Shown: positions 36,855 through 44,463 of the stretch, piece by piece
How positions within the stretch are numbered: position 1 is the stretch's first letter
How the letters are laid out: every line of letters begins with the position of its first letter
The notes under the pieces: model-generated
What the model was told of the DNA's origin: nothing
Seen by the model: only the letters and a program-made list of their open reading frames with translations
Database searches by the model: none
Translations under genes and position numbers: made by a program
NCBI RefSeq assembly: GCF_037203765.1
Contig: NZ_JBBCAS010000004.1
Coordinates: 266,313 to 330,312, forward strand
Length of the DNA stretch: 64,000 nucleotides
Reading direction: 5' to 3'
From: Sediminicola sp037203765
GTDB taxonomy: Bacteria; Bacteroidota; Bacteroidia; Flavobacteriales; Flavobacteriaceae

Positions 36855-37928
36855 ATGAGTGACAAAACGAACCAGAATCCATTACTAGCAGCTCAACGAG
36901 AAAAGGCAGGTTCTGAAACGTTTGAGAAATATTCTTATCAATATCATTGGGCTTTGTATCGGATTTTAAACGCCCATATTAAAACCAATGAATATGCTGT
37001 TTTCGTAGAACTTCACGAAGATGTGGTCGTAAGTGACTCATTAGATGCTTCAAAAGCTAAATTTGAGTTTAATCAAGTTAAAACTACAAAAGGGCGCTTT
37101 ACTGCACATAAATTAGTTCATCAAAAAAAGAACAAAAAATGCGTGTTAGGTAAACTTATAAGTAGTGGTTTTGAAAAACCATTTAAGGATAAAATAACAG
37201 ATTTAAATTTGGTTGCACTTAATAATTTTTCACTTACTCTTAAAGATGAAGGATTAAGTCTCAATAAAATAACATTAGATGACTTATCTGATGCTCAATT
37301 TAAGGAACTAGAGGAAGCTATAAAAAAGGAAATGGGTATTTCAACATTACCTTCTAATATTCAATTTATCGTATCCGAGTTATCTGAAAAGAATTTTCAA
37401 AATGATGTAATTGCCTCAATTGCAAAGTTAGTATCAAATCTATTTCCTAGTTCTCATTGTAGTCCTGTCGAGATATACAGATTACTAATTGATGAGATTA
37501 ATCGAAAAGGAAAAGTTACTTATGATTTTACAAAATGGAATGATTTATTAACTAATAAAGCTCTCACATCTATAACAGTTACGGAAGTTATTAATTCATT
37601 TACTAAGATTAAAGACGAAACAAAAGTTGAAATTGAGTTTCATACCATATGCTCAGAAATAGGATTAAATTCTATTAATTCGAAAGTGTTAAAACGCTCA
37701 TTCGATAGATATAGAAGAAAAAGAATAAGCAATAGTAGTACTCTTCAAATGGATACTACTAAATACCTTGTTGATGAAATTCAAATAAATATCGATAAAG
37801 GAGTCGATGTTCTAGAGCAATTAATCGAAAATGTAAGAATTAAAATTCCTAAAAAAATTTTAAGACAATTTAATAACGATTCAGAGATTAAAAGTGCGAT
37901 AATTTGTGAATATATAATGATGTCATAA
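36855..37928 (+). CDS. Cap4-type dsDNA endonuclease (DUF4297), Lamassu/ABC-3C effector-like
   Basis: 357 residues from ATG 36855 (a GTG at 36831 would add 8). The N-terminal ~210 residues match the DUF4297/Cap4 nuclease: QREKAGSETFEKYSYQYHWALYRILN, then the PD-(D/E)XK-like core with EYAVFVELHEDVVV and FEFNQVKTTKG (the QxK catalytic pair). The C-terminal helical half begins SPVEIYRLLIDEINRKGK, also seen in Lamassu LmuA-Cap4 proteins. These nucleases degrade DNA when a partner SMC-like ATPase senses invading DNA. Such an ATPase is encoded directly downstream. The stop overlaps the next ATG (TAATG), so translation is coupled. Substrate specificity is not shown. Confidence 0.75.
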   Translation: MSDKTNQNPLLAAQREKAGSETFEKYSYQYHWALYRILNAHIKTNEYAVFVELHEDVVVSDSLDASKAKFEFNQVKTTKGRFTAHKLVHQKKNKKCVLGKLISSGFEKPFKDKITDLNLVALNNFSLTLKDEGLSLNKITLDDLSDAQFKELEEAIKKEMGISTLPSNIQFIVSELSEKNFQNDVIASIAKLVSNLFPSSHCSPVEIYRLLIDEINRKGKVTYDFTKWNDLLTNKALTSITVTEVINSFTKIKDETKVEIEFHTICSEIGLNSINSKVLKRSFDRYRRKRISNSSTLQMDTTKYLVDEIQINIDKGVDVLEQLIENVRIKIPKKILRQFNNDSEIKSAIICEYIMMS

Positions 37929-38083
37929 TGAGCAAAGAAAATTTTAAAATATTAATTAGAAACCTAAGAACTGCCAAAAATGCCAAACTTAAAATTCAAA
38001 CGTCTGCTGATTCTATCAAATTCAACAAAATCAGCAAATCAATTCGAATTCAGCGAAACTTTGAATCTAATAACGGCAGTTGA
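37928..38083 (+). CDS. Short ORF in place of a Lamassu middle component
   Basis: 51 residues starting MSKENFKILIRNLRTAKNAK, with its ATG overlapping the nuclease stop as TAATG. It then overlaps the ATPase gene (start 37980) in another frame for 100 bp. Lamassu/ABC-3C loci usually have a middle gene (LmuC) of roughly 100-200 residues here. This may be what is left after a deletion that joined its start to the ATPase gene, or merely a leader that couples translation. No homology can be claimed. Confidence 0.35.
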   Translation: MSKENFKILIRNLRTAKNAKLKIQTSADSIKFNKISKSIRIQRNFESNNGS

Positions 38084-39740
38084 TAATAGTGTAGGTAAAT
38101 CTACATTGGTTAAACTATTGTTTTGGGGTGTTGGATGTGAACCAACTTTAGATACAAATTGGAGTACAACCGATAGCAAAACTATTGTAGAATTTAGTGT
38201 TGAAACTGAAAATTATATTGTTAAACGATACAAAAATCAAGTTTCTCTCAAAATCAATGACAGCGATTTTGTTGATTACGAAAAAATAACTGGAGAATAC
38301 TCTAAAAAAATAGCTGAGATTTTGGAATTTAAGGCTCTTCTTCCAAATCGTAGCTCAGGTTTAATGGAAACCCCACCACCTGCATTTTATTTTTTACCCT
38401 TTTATATTGACCAAAAAAGAAGTTGGTCAAAAGCTTGGGACAACTTTGAGAAATTAGAACAATTTTCCAGCTGGCGAAGTACAATAATAAAGTACCACGT
38501 AGGGTTGCTTACGCCTAAACATTTTGAACTTGAAAGTGACAAAGCTGAGAAAAAGGATACGAAAAAAGTTGTGCAGACTCAAATCGATAGAATTGAAACA
38601 ACTTTAGAAGTTGTTGAAGAATATATTCCACATATTACTAATGCAACAACTGAAGCAAAAGAATTCGAAGTATTAACTGAAGAAATTAAAGTTGATTTAA
38701 AAAAATTACAAGAAGAACAAGAAAAAATACTTAGTCAACTAACCTCTCTAAATGGTGATAGAGTATATTTAGAGCAGCAACAAATAATTACTGAAAAAAT
38801 CATTTCGGAACTCGATAAAGATTACACATTTACAATTGAAAATATAGAAGAAGATGAAGTAGAATGTCCTTTATGTGGCGTTGTTCACGAGAATTCAATA
38901 ATAAATAGAACTTCAATAATGACGGACAAAAGTCAAGCGGAGAATCAATTAGAATCGATTGTAACTGAACTTGACAAGATTAACAAAAAACTTAGTAATT
39001 CTAATATCAATTTAAATAAAGCAAGAGAAAGCATCCTTCAAATAAATGAGAAATATATTATAAATGAAGAACTACCAGTTACCCAAGAAATCCAGAATGA
39101 GAATTCTGAAAAAAGCGATGATATAGAACATAGAGATTTTAATTTTAATCAAATCATAGAAAACATTGCTGGTAATTCAATTAAACAGAATGTATTAAAA
39201 GATAAAATTCAAAAAATTAATTCTGTAGAAACACTCAAGAAAGACATAAGGGAAATAGGTAAAGAACAAAAAGGTTTAATTACTCTTGAAGATATAGAAA
39301 GCATTAACAGCTCTTTCAGTTCAATTTTTTCTGATTATATAGAATTACTAGATGCTGAAGCGGTTAATATTTCATCAATTGATTCGCCCCTAGATTATAA
39401 TAAAGTCATAAAAGAAGGTGGAGCAGCTGAGGGTTCTAGAGCCATTTTAGCATATTATTTAAGCATTTTTACAATGGTTGAAGAATATGGAAACGAAGTC
39501 AAATCTGCATTAGTGATTGACACTCCAAATCAACAAGAACAATCTGACACAAATTATGAAAAGATAGTGAACTTGCTTACTAATAGAACATCGAAAAAAA
39601 CACAAATATTATTATGTGCGATGGAGAATGAACATCTAGACCAATTTAAGAAAAAAGCAAAAGTCATTACCCTGACAAAAGATAGGTTAATGCTTAAATC
39701 AGAGTATGAAAGGGTAAAGAAAGTATTCGATAATAAGTAA
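37980..39740 (+). CDS. SMC/Rad50-like ATPase (LmuB/ABC-3C type)
   Basis: 586 residues. The Walker A is atypical: ITAVDNSVGKST (Gly39-Lys40-Ser41, first Gly of the loop replaced by Ala33). A coiled coil runs from about 185 to 430, broken by a zinc-hook-like CPLCG (Cys296, Cys299). The C-terminal head has the ABC signature region EGGAAEGSRAILAYYLSIF (from residue 480) and Walker B ALVIDTPNQQE. This is the layout of Lamassu LmuB / DUF3732-type ABC-3C ATPases, which bind DNA ends or replication intermediates of phages and plasmids and release the nuclease partner. Coupled to the Cap4-type nuclease upstream. Middle component absent or reduced. Confidence 0.75.
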   Translation: MPNLKFKRLLILSNSTKSANQFEFSETLNLITAVDNSVGKSTLVKLLFWGVGCEPTLDTNWSTTDSKTIVEFSVETENYIVKRYKNQVSLKINDSDFVDYEKITGEYSKKIAEILEFKALLPNRSSGLMETPPPAFYFLPFYIDQKRSWSKAWDNFEKLEQFSSWRSTIIKYHVGLLTPKHFELESDKAEKKDTKKVVQTQIDRIETTLEVVEEYIPHITNATTEAKEFEVLTEEIKVDLKKLQEEQEKILSQLTSLNGDRVYLEQQQIITEKIISELDKDYTFTIENIEEDEVECPLCGVVHENSIINRTSIMTDKSQAENQLESIVTELDKINKKLSNSNINLNKARESILQINEKYIINEELPVTQEIQNENSEKSDDIEHRDFNFNQIIENIAGNSIKQNVLKDKIQKINSVETLKKDIREIGKEQKGLITLEDIESINSSFSSIFSDYIELLDAEAVNISSIDSPLDYNKVIKEGGAAEGSRAILAYYLSIFTMVEEYGNEVKSALVIDTPNQQEQSDTNYEKIVNLLTNRTSKKTQILLCAMENEHLDQFKKKAKVITLTKDRLMLKSEYERVKKVFDNK

Positions 39741-39746
39741 AACCCA

Positions 39747-39882
39747 GCTGCTAACAGTGTATATAAAAAATAGGCGAAACAGCAATAAATTAAAGGGTTT
39801 TGGCTCGTATGAAGGATTGTGCTTAACCGAAAGTTTAGTGCTTCGAAATCGCCTATTTTTCATATACTAACCGTAGTATTTC
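39747..39882. repeat. attC-like hairpin element 2
   Basis: 136 bp, the same length as element 1. It opens with GCTGCTAAC (39747-39755), the exact reverse complement of cassette 2's opening core GTTAGCAGC (36819-36827). A 19-bp stem (39759-39777 with 39849-39867, one mismatch) follows. It ends GTAGTATTTC (39873-39882), which pairs at 8 of 10 positions with the start of the next, broken element (41299). Confidence 0.65.
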
Positions 39883-39893
39883 ATTAAAAAACA

Positions 39894-40925
39894 ATGACTG
39901 AATTTCAAATAAATGATCCAAGTTTAGAATCTCAATGGAGAGCCTTAATCCTATTTGGGAAAAATTCAGCTACCTATAAATTTGCCTTTGCTAAAAGTCT
40001 TTTAGAGTTAATAGAAAAAGAAACTACATCAATCACATTATCTGAATTTGCAAAACCATTTGCGCGGAACATTACGGAACACTTAAAACAAAGCGATAAA
40101 CAAGGAAATTCAAGTTCGAGTAAATTTCTGAACTTCTGTAGAGATTACAACAAAGGAGTTATTAACGAAGCACAGCTTTTAACCCATACCGAAAAGCTAG
40201 GTTTTGTAAATGTGGTTGACGCATTTCAAAATGTAAATGGGGGACACATACCAAACTTGTTCTACGAGAAAGACTATTCTAAAAGAAATAAGAAAATAAT
40301 CATCAAAGATGATTTACTAAAACTTAAAGAAAACTTTCACTTTCAAAACTTTGAAAACGAAACTGAAGCAAGATGGAAGTTAGTTGAAACTGCTTGGAAT
40401 CTTCAAATCAACCCTAACCTTTTGGAGGTAAAATATGACGAAGCATCTTCTCTCTTCTTTCTTGAAAACCAATTCATGAGAAGAGTTGATATAACTTCAG
40501 TTAGGGATTCATTAAATGGCTATCAAAAAGGAAAATGTTTTTATAGTTCTCTGGACATTTCAATACTTCAAGGGAGTTCAGATATTTGCCATGTTGACCA
40601 TTTTCTTCCTCACCTTAACAAGCAAAAACATTCTGAAAATGGCACAAATATTAATGGTGTATGGAATTTGGTATTAGCACATTCATCAATGAATAACACA
40701 AAGGAAAAAGGAGCCAAAGTTCCAGATAGAAAATATTTAAAAAGGCTCTTTAATCGAAATGAGTTTTATATCAGTAGTAAACATCCATTAGCTGAGACCA
40801 TTATAAACCAAACGGGCAATACAAAGGAAAGGAGAAGAATTTTTTTAGAAAAGCAATACAACCTAGCTTTAGAGAATTCTATTGTAACTTGGACTCCAAG
40901 CGAAGAACATGAAGGAACATTTTAA
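39894..40925 (+). CDS. HNH endonuclease, cassette 3
   Basis: 343 residues. The C-terminal half carries the HNH motif CHVDHFLPHLNK...NINGVWNLVLAHSSMNNTKEKG, with DH, N and N-x-x-K positions in the order of HNH nucleases that act on nucleic acid. A Cys (QKGKCFYSSL) about 30 residues before may be half of a zinc knuckle. The N-terminal ~200 residues are helical and charged, with no family recognised (SQWRALILFGKNSATYKFAFAKSLLELI). Stop and the HIT gene's start overlap (TAATG), so both proteins are made together. This pairing is unusual and may be a two-gene defence or repair unit. Confidence 0.75.
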   Translation: MTEFQINDPSLESQWRALILFGKNSATYKFAFAKSLLELIEKETTSITLSEFAKPFARNITEHLKQSDKQGNSSSSKFLNFCRDYNKGVINEAQLLTHTEKLGFVNVVDAFQNVNGGHIPNLFYEKDYSKRNKKIIIKDDLLKLKENFHFQNFENETEARWKLVETAWNLQINPNLLEVKYDEASSLFFLENQFMRRVDITSVRDSLNGYQKGKCFYSSLDISILQGSSDICHVDHFLPHLNKQKHSENGTNINGVWNLVLAHSSMNNTKEKGAKVPDRKYLKRLFNRNEFYISSKHPLAETIINQTGNTKERRRIFLEKQYNLALENSIVTWTPSEEHEGTF

Positions 40926-41290
40926 TGAGTGTATTTTCAAACATATCAGATGATAAAATAATCCATAAAGCACATAACTTCTTTATGATTTATGATTCAT
41001 TTCCCGTCTCTCCTGGCCATATCTTGATTATTTCCAATGAGGAAAAAGTGGATTTTTTCTCATTGAATAAAGAAGATAAAGAAGAGTTGGTTTCCTTAAT
41101 TGAGATGGCTAAAATATTTATTGAAAAAGACAGAAAACCTGATGGATATAATATTGGAATGAATTGTGGTGAGGCAGCTGGTCAAACAGTTATGCATTTT
41201 CATTGTCACGTAATCCCTAGATATTTGGGAGATATGGAAAACCCTAGAGGTGGAATAAGACACTGCGTAAAAGACAAAGGGTATTATTAA
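40925..41290 (+). CDS. HIT family nucleotide hydrolase/transferase
   Basis: 121 residues. Histidine-triad motif HFHCHVIPRY near residue 91-100 in the context GQTVMHFHCHVIPRYLGD, with the N-terminal strand FFMIYDSFPVSPGHILIIS typical of HIT proteins. Family members hydrolyse nucleoside phosphoramidates, AppppA-type dinucleotides or adenylated 5' DNA ends. Coupled to the HNH gene by a TAATG overlap, so a role in removing an adenylated or modified nucleotide during DNA cleavage is conceivable (inference). Full length. Confidence 0.85.
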   Translation: MSVFSNISDDKIIHKAHNFFMIYDSFPVSPGHILIISNEEKVDFFSLNKEDKEELVSLIEMAKIFIEKDRKPDGYNIGMNCGEAAGQTVMHFHCHVIPRYLGDMENPRGGIRHCVKDKGYY

Positions 41291-41298
41291 AATTAAAC

Positions 41299-41345
41299 GC
41301 AATACAACACTGTATAAACCCCATGTTTTGGGGAGGTTTTAAAAC
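41299..41345. repeat. Partial attC-like element 3
   Basis: Begins GCAATACAAC (41299-41308), near-complementary (8 of 10) to the core that opens cassette 3. It continues TGTATAAA, and then CCCC-ATGTTTT-GGGG. The right half expected for a complete element is missing. Confidence 0.4.
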
Positions 41346-41493
41346 TAACCGATTGCAATTGAACCAAGGTGGCTTTCTTATTGATGATAGAACAAATAAT
41401 GGAGCTGAGAAATTTACCTGCGAGTCGATCTTATATGGATCAGAACAATTTCCAATTTGGCAATTAGTGACCAATTATTTGCTAAATAAGTAA
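41323..41493 (+). CDS. Short hypothetical ORF, possibly a fragment
   Basis: 56 residues, MFWGGFKTNRLQLNQGGF ending VTNYLLNK, in an otherwise gene-free gap. Codon composition is like the neighbours and there is one clean ATG. No family recognised; it could be the tail of a lost cassette gene. Confidence 0.3.
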   Translation: MFWGGFKTNRLQLNQGGFLIDDRTNNGAEKFTCESILYGSEQFPIWQLVTNYLLNK

Positions 41494-41536
41494 TACCTAA
41501 GAAACTTTCATCTACAATAACTATAGAGCTTACAAA

Positions 41537-42031
41537 ATGAATATACTTTACATACACGGCCTTAATGGTAGCTTAAGCGATGATAAAAGAGTTATTCTCG
41601 AAACATACGGTACTGTTTATTCACCATCTATTGATTACGAAGCGGATTCTAATAGCATAGAACATTTAAAAGAAGAGTTTCAATATAAAGATATCAATGT
41701 AGTAATGGGCAGTAGTATGGGTGGCTTTGTTGGGTATCACCTATCTATTGCTTTTCAAAGACCGGCTTTATTATTCAACCCTGCTTTGGTAACCCGTTCT
41801 GTATTCCAAAATATACCGGTTTACAACAACCTTCATCGCTCTTTCAAAAAAATAGTTTTAGGAGCGCAGGACGACGTGGTGTACCCTAAAAACACTTTGA
41901 TCTTTATTGCAGATAGAATAAATGACAACACGGACTATCAAATCACTCTTAGGCAAGATTTAGCCCATAGAATACCATTACAAATATTTAAAGAAGAAGT
42001 AGCGGCATTTTTTAATGATTATACTATTTGA
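41537..42031 (+). CDS. YqiA/YcfP-type alpha/beta hydrolase
   Basis: 164 residues. The oxyanion HG appears in MNILYIHGLNGSLSDDKR, the nucleophile elbow is GSSMGG (Ser), the acid is probably in GAQDDVVYP and the His in DLAHRIP. This is the compact UPF0227/YqiA-YcfP esterase layout, intact by length. Substrate unknown; thioester or carboxyl ester cleavage is reported for the family. It stands between two unrelated units. Confidence 0.8.
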   Translation: MNILYIHGLNGSLSDDKRVILETYGTVYSPSIDYEADSNSIEHLKEEFQYKDINVVMGSSMGGFVGYHLSIAFQRPALLFNPALVTRSVFQNIPVYNNLHRSFKKIVLGAQDDVVYPKNTLIFIADRINDNTDYQITLRQDLAHRIPLQIFKEEVAAFFNDYTI

Positions 42032-42065
42032 ATTCAGTGGGCTATTGAAATATAATTCCCTGATA

Positions 42066-43910
42066 TTACTTATCCAATGCTTTCAATATCCTCTCCTCAT
42101 TGATTACAATATCACGAAACAAAATATGAGGAAAAGTCTTAAATTTAGACACCTTAAAAGCATCTGATATTTTCAATAAAGTGGATGCCGTTAACAGGGA
42201 TAAATTCAATTCAGTATCCATTTCACAGTCGGTTATAAAATCATCACTGAATTCTGGTGCTATTAAAAGAACTTTCAATACTCTTAGATCGTTTTTTAAG
42301 GCAAGATCATGGTAGGATTTAAGCTGTCTTGAAACAGAGCTGAATTTATTGTAACCACTCTCTTTGCTTGTTTTACATTCAACAATAATAATTTCATCGT
42401 TGTCAAGATTCAATAAAATATCAATTTTATCCTTTCTTGTATTTAGTTCATTCTTAAGATTTTCGTCCACATTAAAACCGAGTTTGGTAAATATAACTTT
42501 AGTCAAATGCTCGAACTTCATACCAAGTTCACTTTCCTTAATTACCAGCCCATTCTCCTTTAATAAATTATAATCTCTATAGCCAACATTTTCATAATTT
42601 TCCAAATAAAGATTTTCAGCATCTTTGTAATGTTCAAGAATATTTAAAATATTATCTCCTCTTTGTTTAATTCCTTGTTCTTTTATAAAATGTAATATTT
42701 CAGTTTTATCAATGAGATCCAATATATCTCTGGGTTTGATATTGAAATCAAGTAAAAAATTGGCATTCAAAACGAACTCTTCTTGCAGTTCAAATTGTTC
42801 CTTAATTTGCTTATTTAATTTTGGCAATGAAGAGTTTAATTCTGTTAACAATTTTTCAAAACCATCTAAGGAAATCCCTACCTTTTCATCAGTTTCGGTA
42901 TTATCAAAATGTTCAATTAAACTTGATATTTTCTCTTCTAAGGTACTACCCCTCAAATTTGAAATATTTAAGCCTTTTTCGCATAGTTCATTAAGCTCTT
43001 TTTTCCGTTCCGTTAATGTACTCCCCTCTTTGAAAATATCATTGGTTAACATTCCCTCAAAGGAAACCCCGACCTTTATAATCTCTTCTATCTTTTGAGA
43101 AATTGTTAATTTTCTATCTATGCTATGTCTTTTGGCAATTTGATTAATTATTGGCTCTCTAAGAAGTTTTAAAGTACGTCGGAAAAACTTATCCGCAACC
43201 TCTTTCTCGCGAAGTTCTCTTAATAACCTTACCATTTCATCAGCTATCAATAAGGTATTCTCTTTCTTGGAAAAGAAGACAACACCCATATTTTTAAGAC
43301 TATTGACAACCTCCTGGATCTCCACCTTTTTAACAGGAAGTATCGAGTAATTTATTAACTTGATTTCCTCTTGAGAGAGCTCTAATTCCTTGGAAAGTTT
43401 TAACAGTATGGAAAGTTCATCAGATGAGACTTTAGCCTCTCTATTGTTTAGCAAGTCGTTATTATATGCCGTTTCCAAGCATGCTTTATAAATTTTGTAA
43501 TCTCTTTTTCTAATTGGACTTAATTCAGATTTATCGCTTTCGATTTCAGCGTTAAGAAATTTTATTTTTTCCTTTAGACTTTTAATTTCTTTATCATAAA
43601 GTCTAGAAAACCAATCTTGCTTCATAATACAATTACCATCCCTTATTATGATATCTATCAAAATATCCAATTGGGAAGAGGTATCCTGAAACTCACTTTT
43701 AACATGTTGTAAAAATTCATTTTTTGTAAGGTTGAAAATATTTGACACATTTTGATTATCAACCGATTTCAGGCCCTTATCCGCGGAAATTAATATTTTA
43801 TCAATCTCCTTAATGTTCTTAGGATTGTTTACAATTATATTGTCTATAATTTTAATAAATGAGTTTTTTTCTAATGAGCCTAGTCTATCAAGGATACTTT
43901 CTAATTTCAT
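42066..43910 (-). CDS. Large protein with C-terminal PD-(D/E)XK nuclease domain
   Basis: 614 residues, the only leftward gene in this part of the island. The last ~150 residues form a restriction-like nuclease: GMKFEHLTKVIFTKLGFNV, then catalytic Asp497 (KIDILLNL) and Glu511-Cys-Lys513 (IIIVECKTSKES), with RQLKSYHDLA as the Gln/Tyr helix. The first ~460 residues are charged helices with several predicted coiled coils (KEIKSLKEKIKFLNAEIESDK, EKKISSLIEHF) and no named domain. No methyltransferase partner is adjacent, so it is not a classical restriction system. A single-protein defence nuclease is plausible but not proven. Confidence 0.7.
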   Translation of the reverse strand: MKLESILDRLGSLEKNSFIKIIDNIIVNNPKNIKEIDKILISADKGLKSVDNQNVSNIFNLTKNEFLQHVKSEFQDTSSQLDILIDIIIRDGNCIMKQDWFSRLYDKEIKSLKEKIKFLNAEIESDKSELSPIRKRDYKIYKACLETAYNNDLLNNREAKVSSDELSILLKLSKELELSQEEIKLINYSILPVKKVEIQEVVNSLKNMGVVFFSKKENTLLIADEMVRLLRELREKEVADKFFRRTLKLLREPIINQIAKRHSIDRKLTISQKIEEIIKVGVSFEGMLTNDIFKEGSTLTERKKELNELCEKGLNISNLRGSTLEEKISSLIEHFDNTETDEKVGISLDGFEKLLTELNSSLPKLNKQIKEQFELQEEFVLNANFLLDFNIKPRDILDLIDKTEILHFIKEQGIKQRGDNILNILEHYKDAENLYLENYENVGYRDYNLLKENGLVIKESELGMKFEHLTKVIFTKLGFNVDENLKNELNTRKDKIDILLNLDNDEIIIVECKTSKESGYNKFSSVSRQLKSYHDLALKNDLRVLKVLLIAPEFSDDFITDCEMDTELNLSLLTASTLLKISDAFKVSKFKTFPHILFRDIVINEERILKALDK

Positions 43911-44370
43911 CTTAATGATTGGGAGTTTGGTAGTTATGTGAATAATGCATTTAATAAAAAAAAATAACGAGAATAAATGTAGGTTATTTTCTTTGGTCAG
44001 AAAATATTCAACTAACTTGTGCTAGATTTTCATCGCAGAATTATTCGATTCTTTATTGAAAACATATAAACAAAACATAATTCCGTAGCATCGTGATGGT
44101 GCAGTTTTAATCCGGTTAGTCAGGGTGTTTTTTCGCCCAATGTTACATACATAAACCGATGCAAATAGCTATAGAAATGTAAGACATATGGCTTTGATAA
44201 AAATATATTCACTTCACGGCTAAAACCTCATTTCGTTACCAAAAATAGTAGTGGTTATTAATTCTATATCAATCTTATAATATCTCAGATTAAAAGGAAT
44301 CAGCCTTCCTTATTCAATTATAAACTTCGCACGTCAAACCGAATTTCATTTGTTTTGATTAAGTAAGAAA
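43911..44370. other. Intergenic stretch, no gene seen
   Basis: AT-rich divergent region between the leftward nuclease gene and the promoter-like block at 44371. A small GGGTG-TTTTTT-CGCCC hairpin lies near 44127-44144. Nothing else is recognised. Confidence 0.35.
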
Positions 44371-44463
44371 AAACGCAATAAAGTAATTAAATTGCGTTTA
44401 TATACTATATCAGGCAATTTAAGTTAACCTATTTACTTTATCTAAACGTTCGCCCAGATTAAT
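44371..44463 (+). promoter_or_regulatory. Second copy of the promoter-like block, with inverted repeat
   Basis: AAACGCAAT (44371-44379) is an exact inverted repeat with ATTGCGTTT (44391-44399). The 22-bp block 44392-44413 matches 35596-35617 at 20 positions. AACGTT follows at about 44447, 15 bp before the ATG, as in the first copy. Confidence 0.45.

Noticed and set aside
43911..44370. Complete attC-like element before the DUF2075 fusion
   Set aside because: A GGGTG/CGCCC hairpin and a GTTCGCCCAG core exist, but no complementary partner core follows the gene, so no cassette boundary can be supported.
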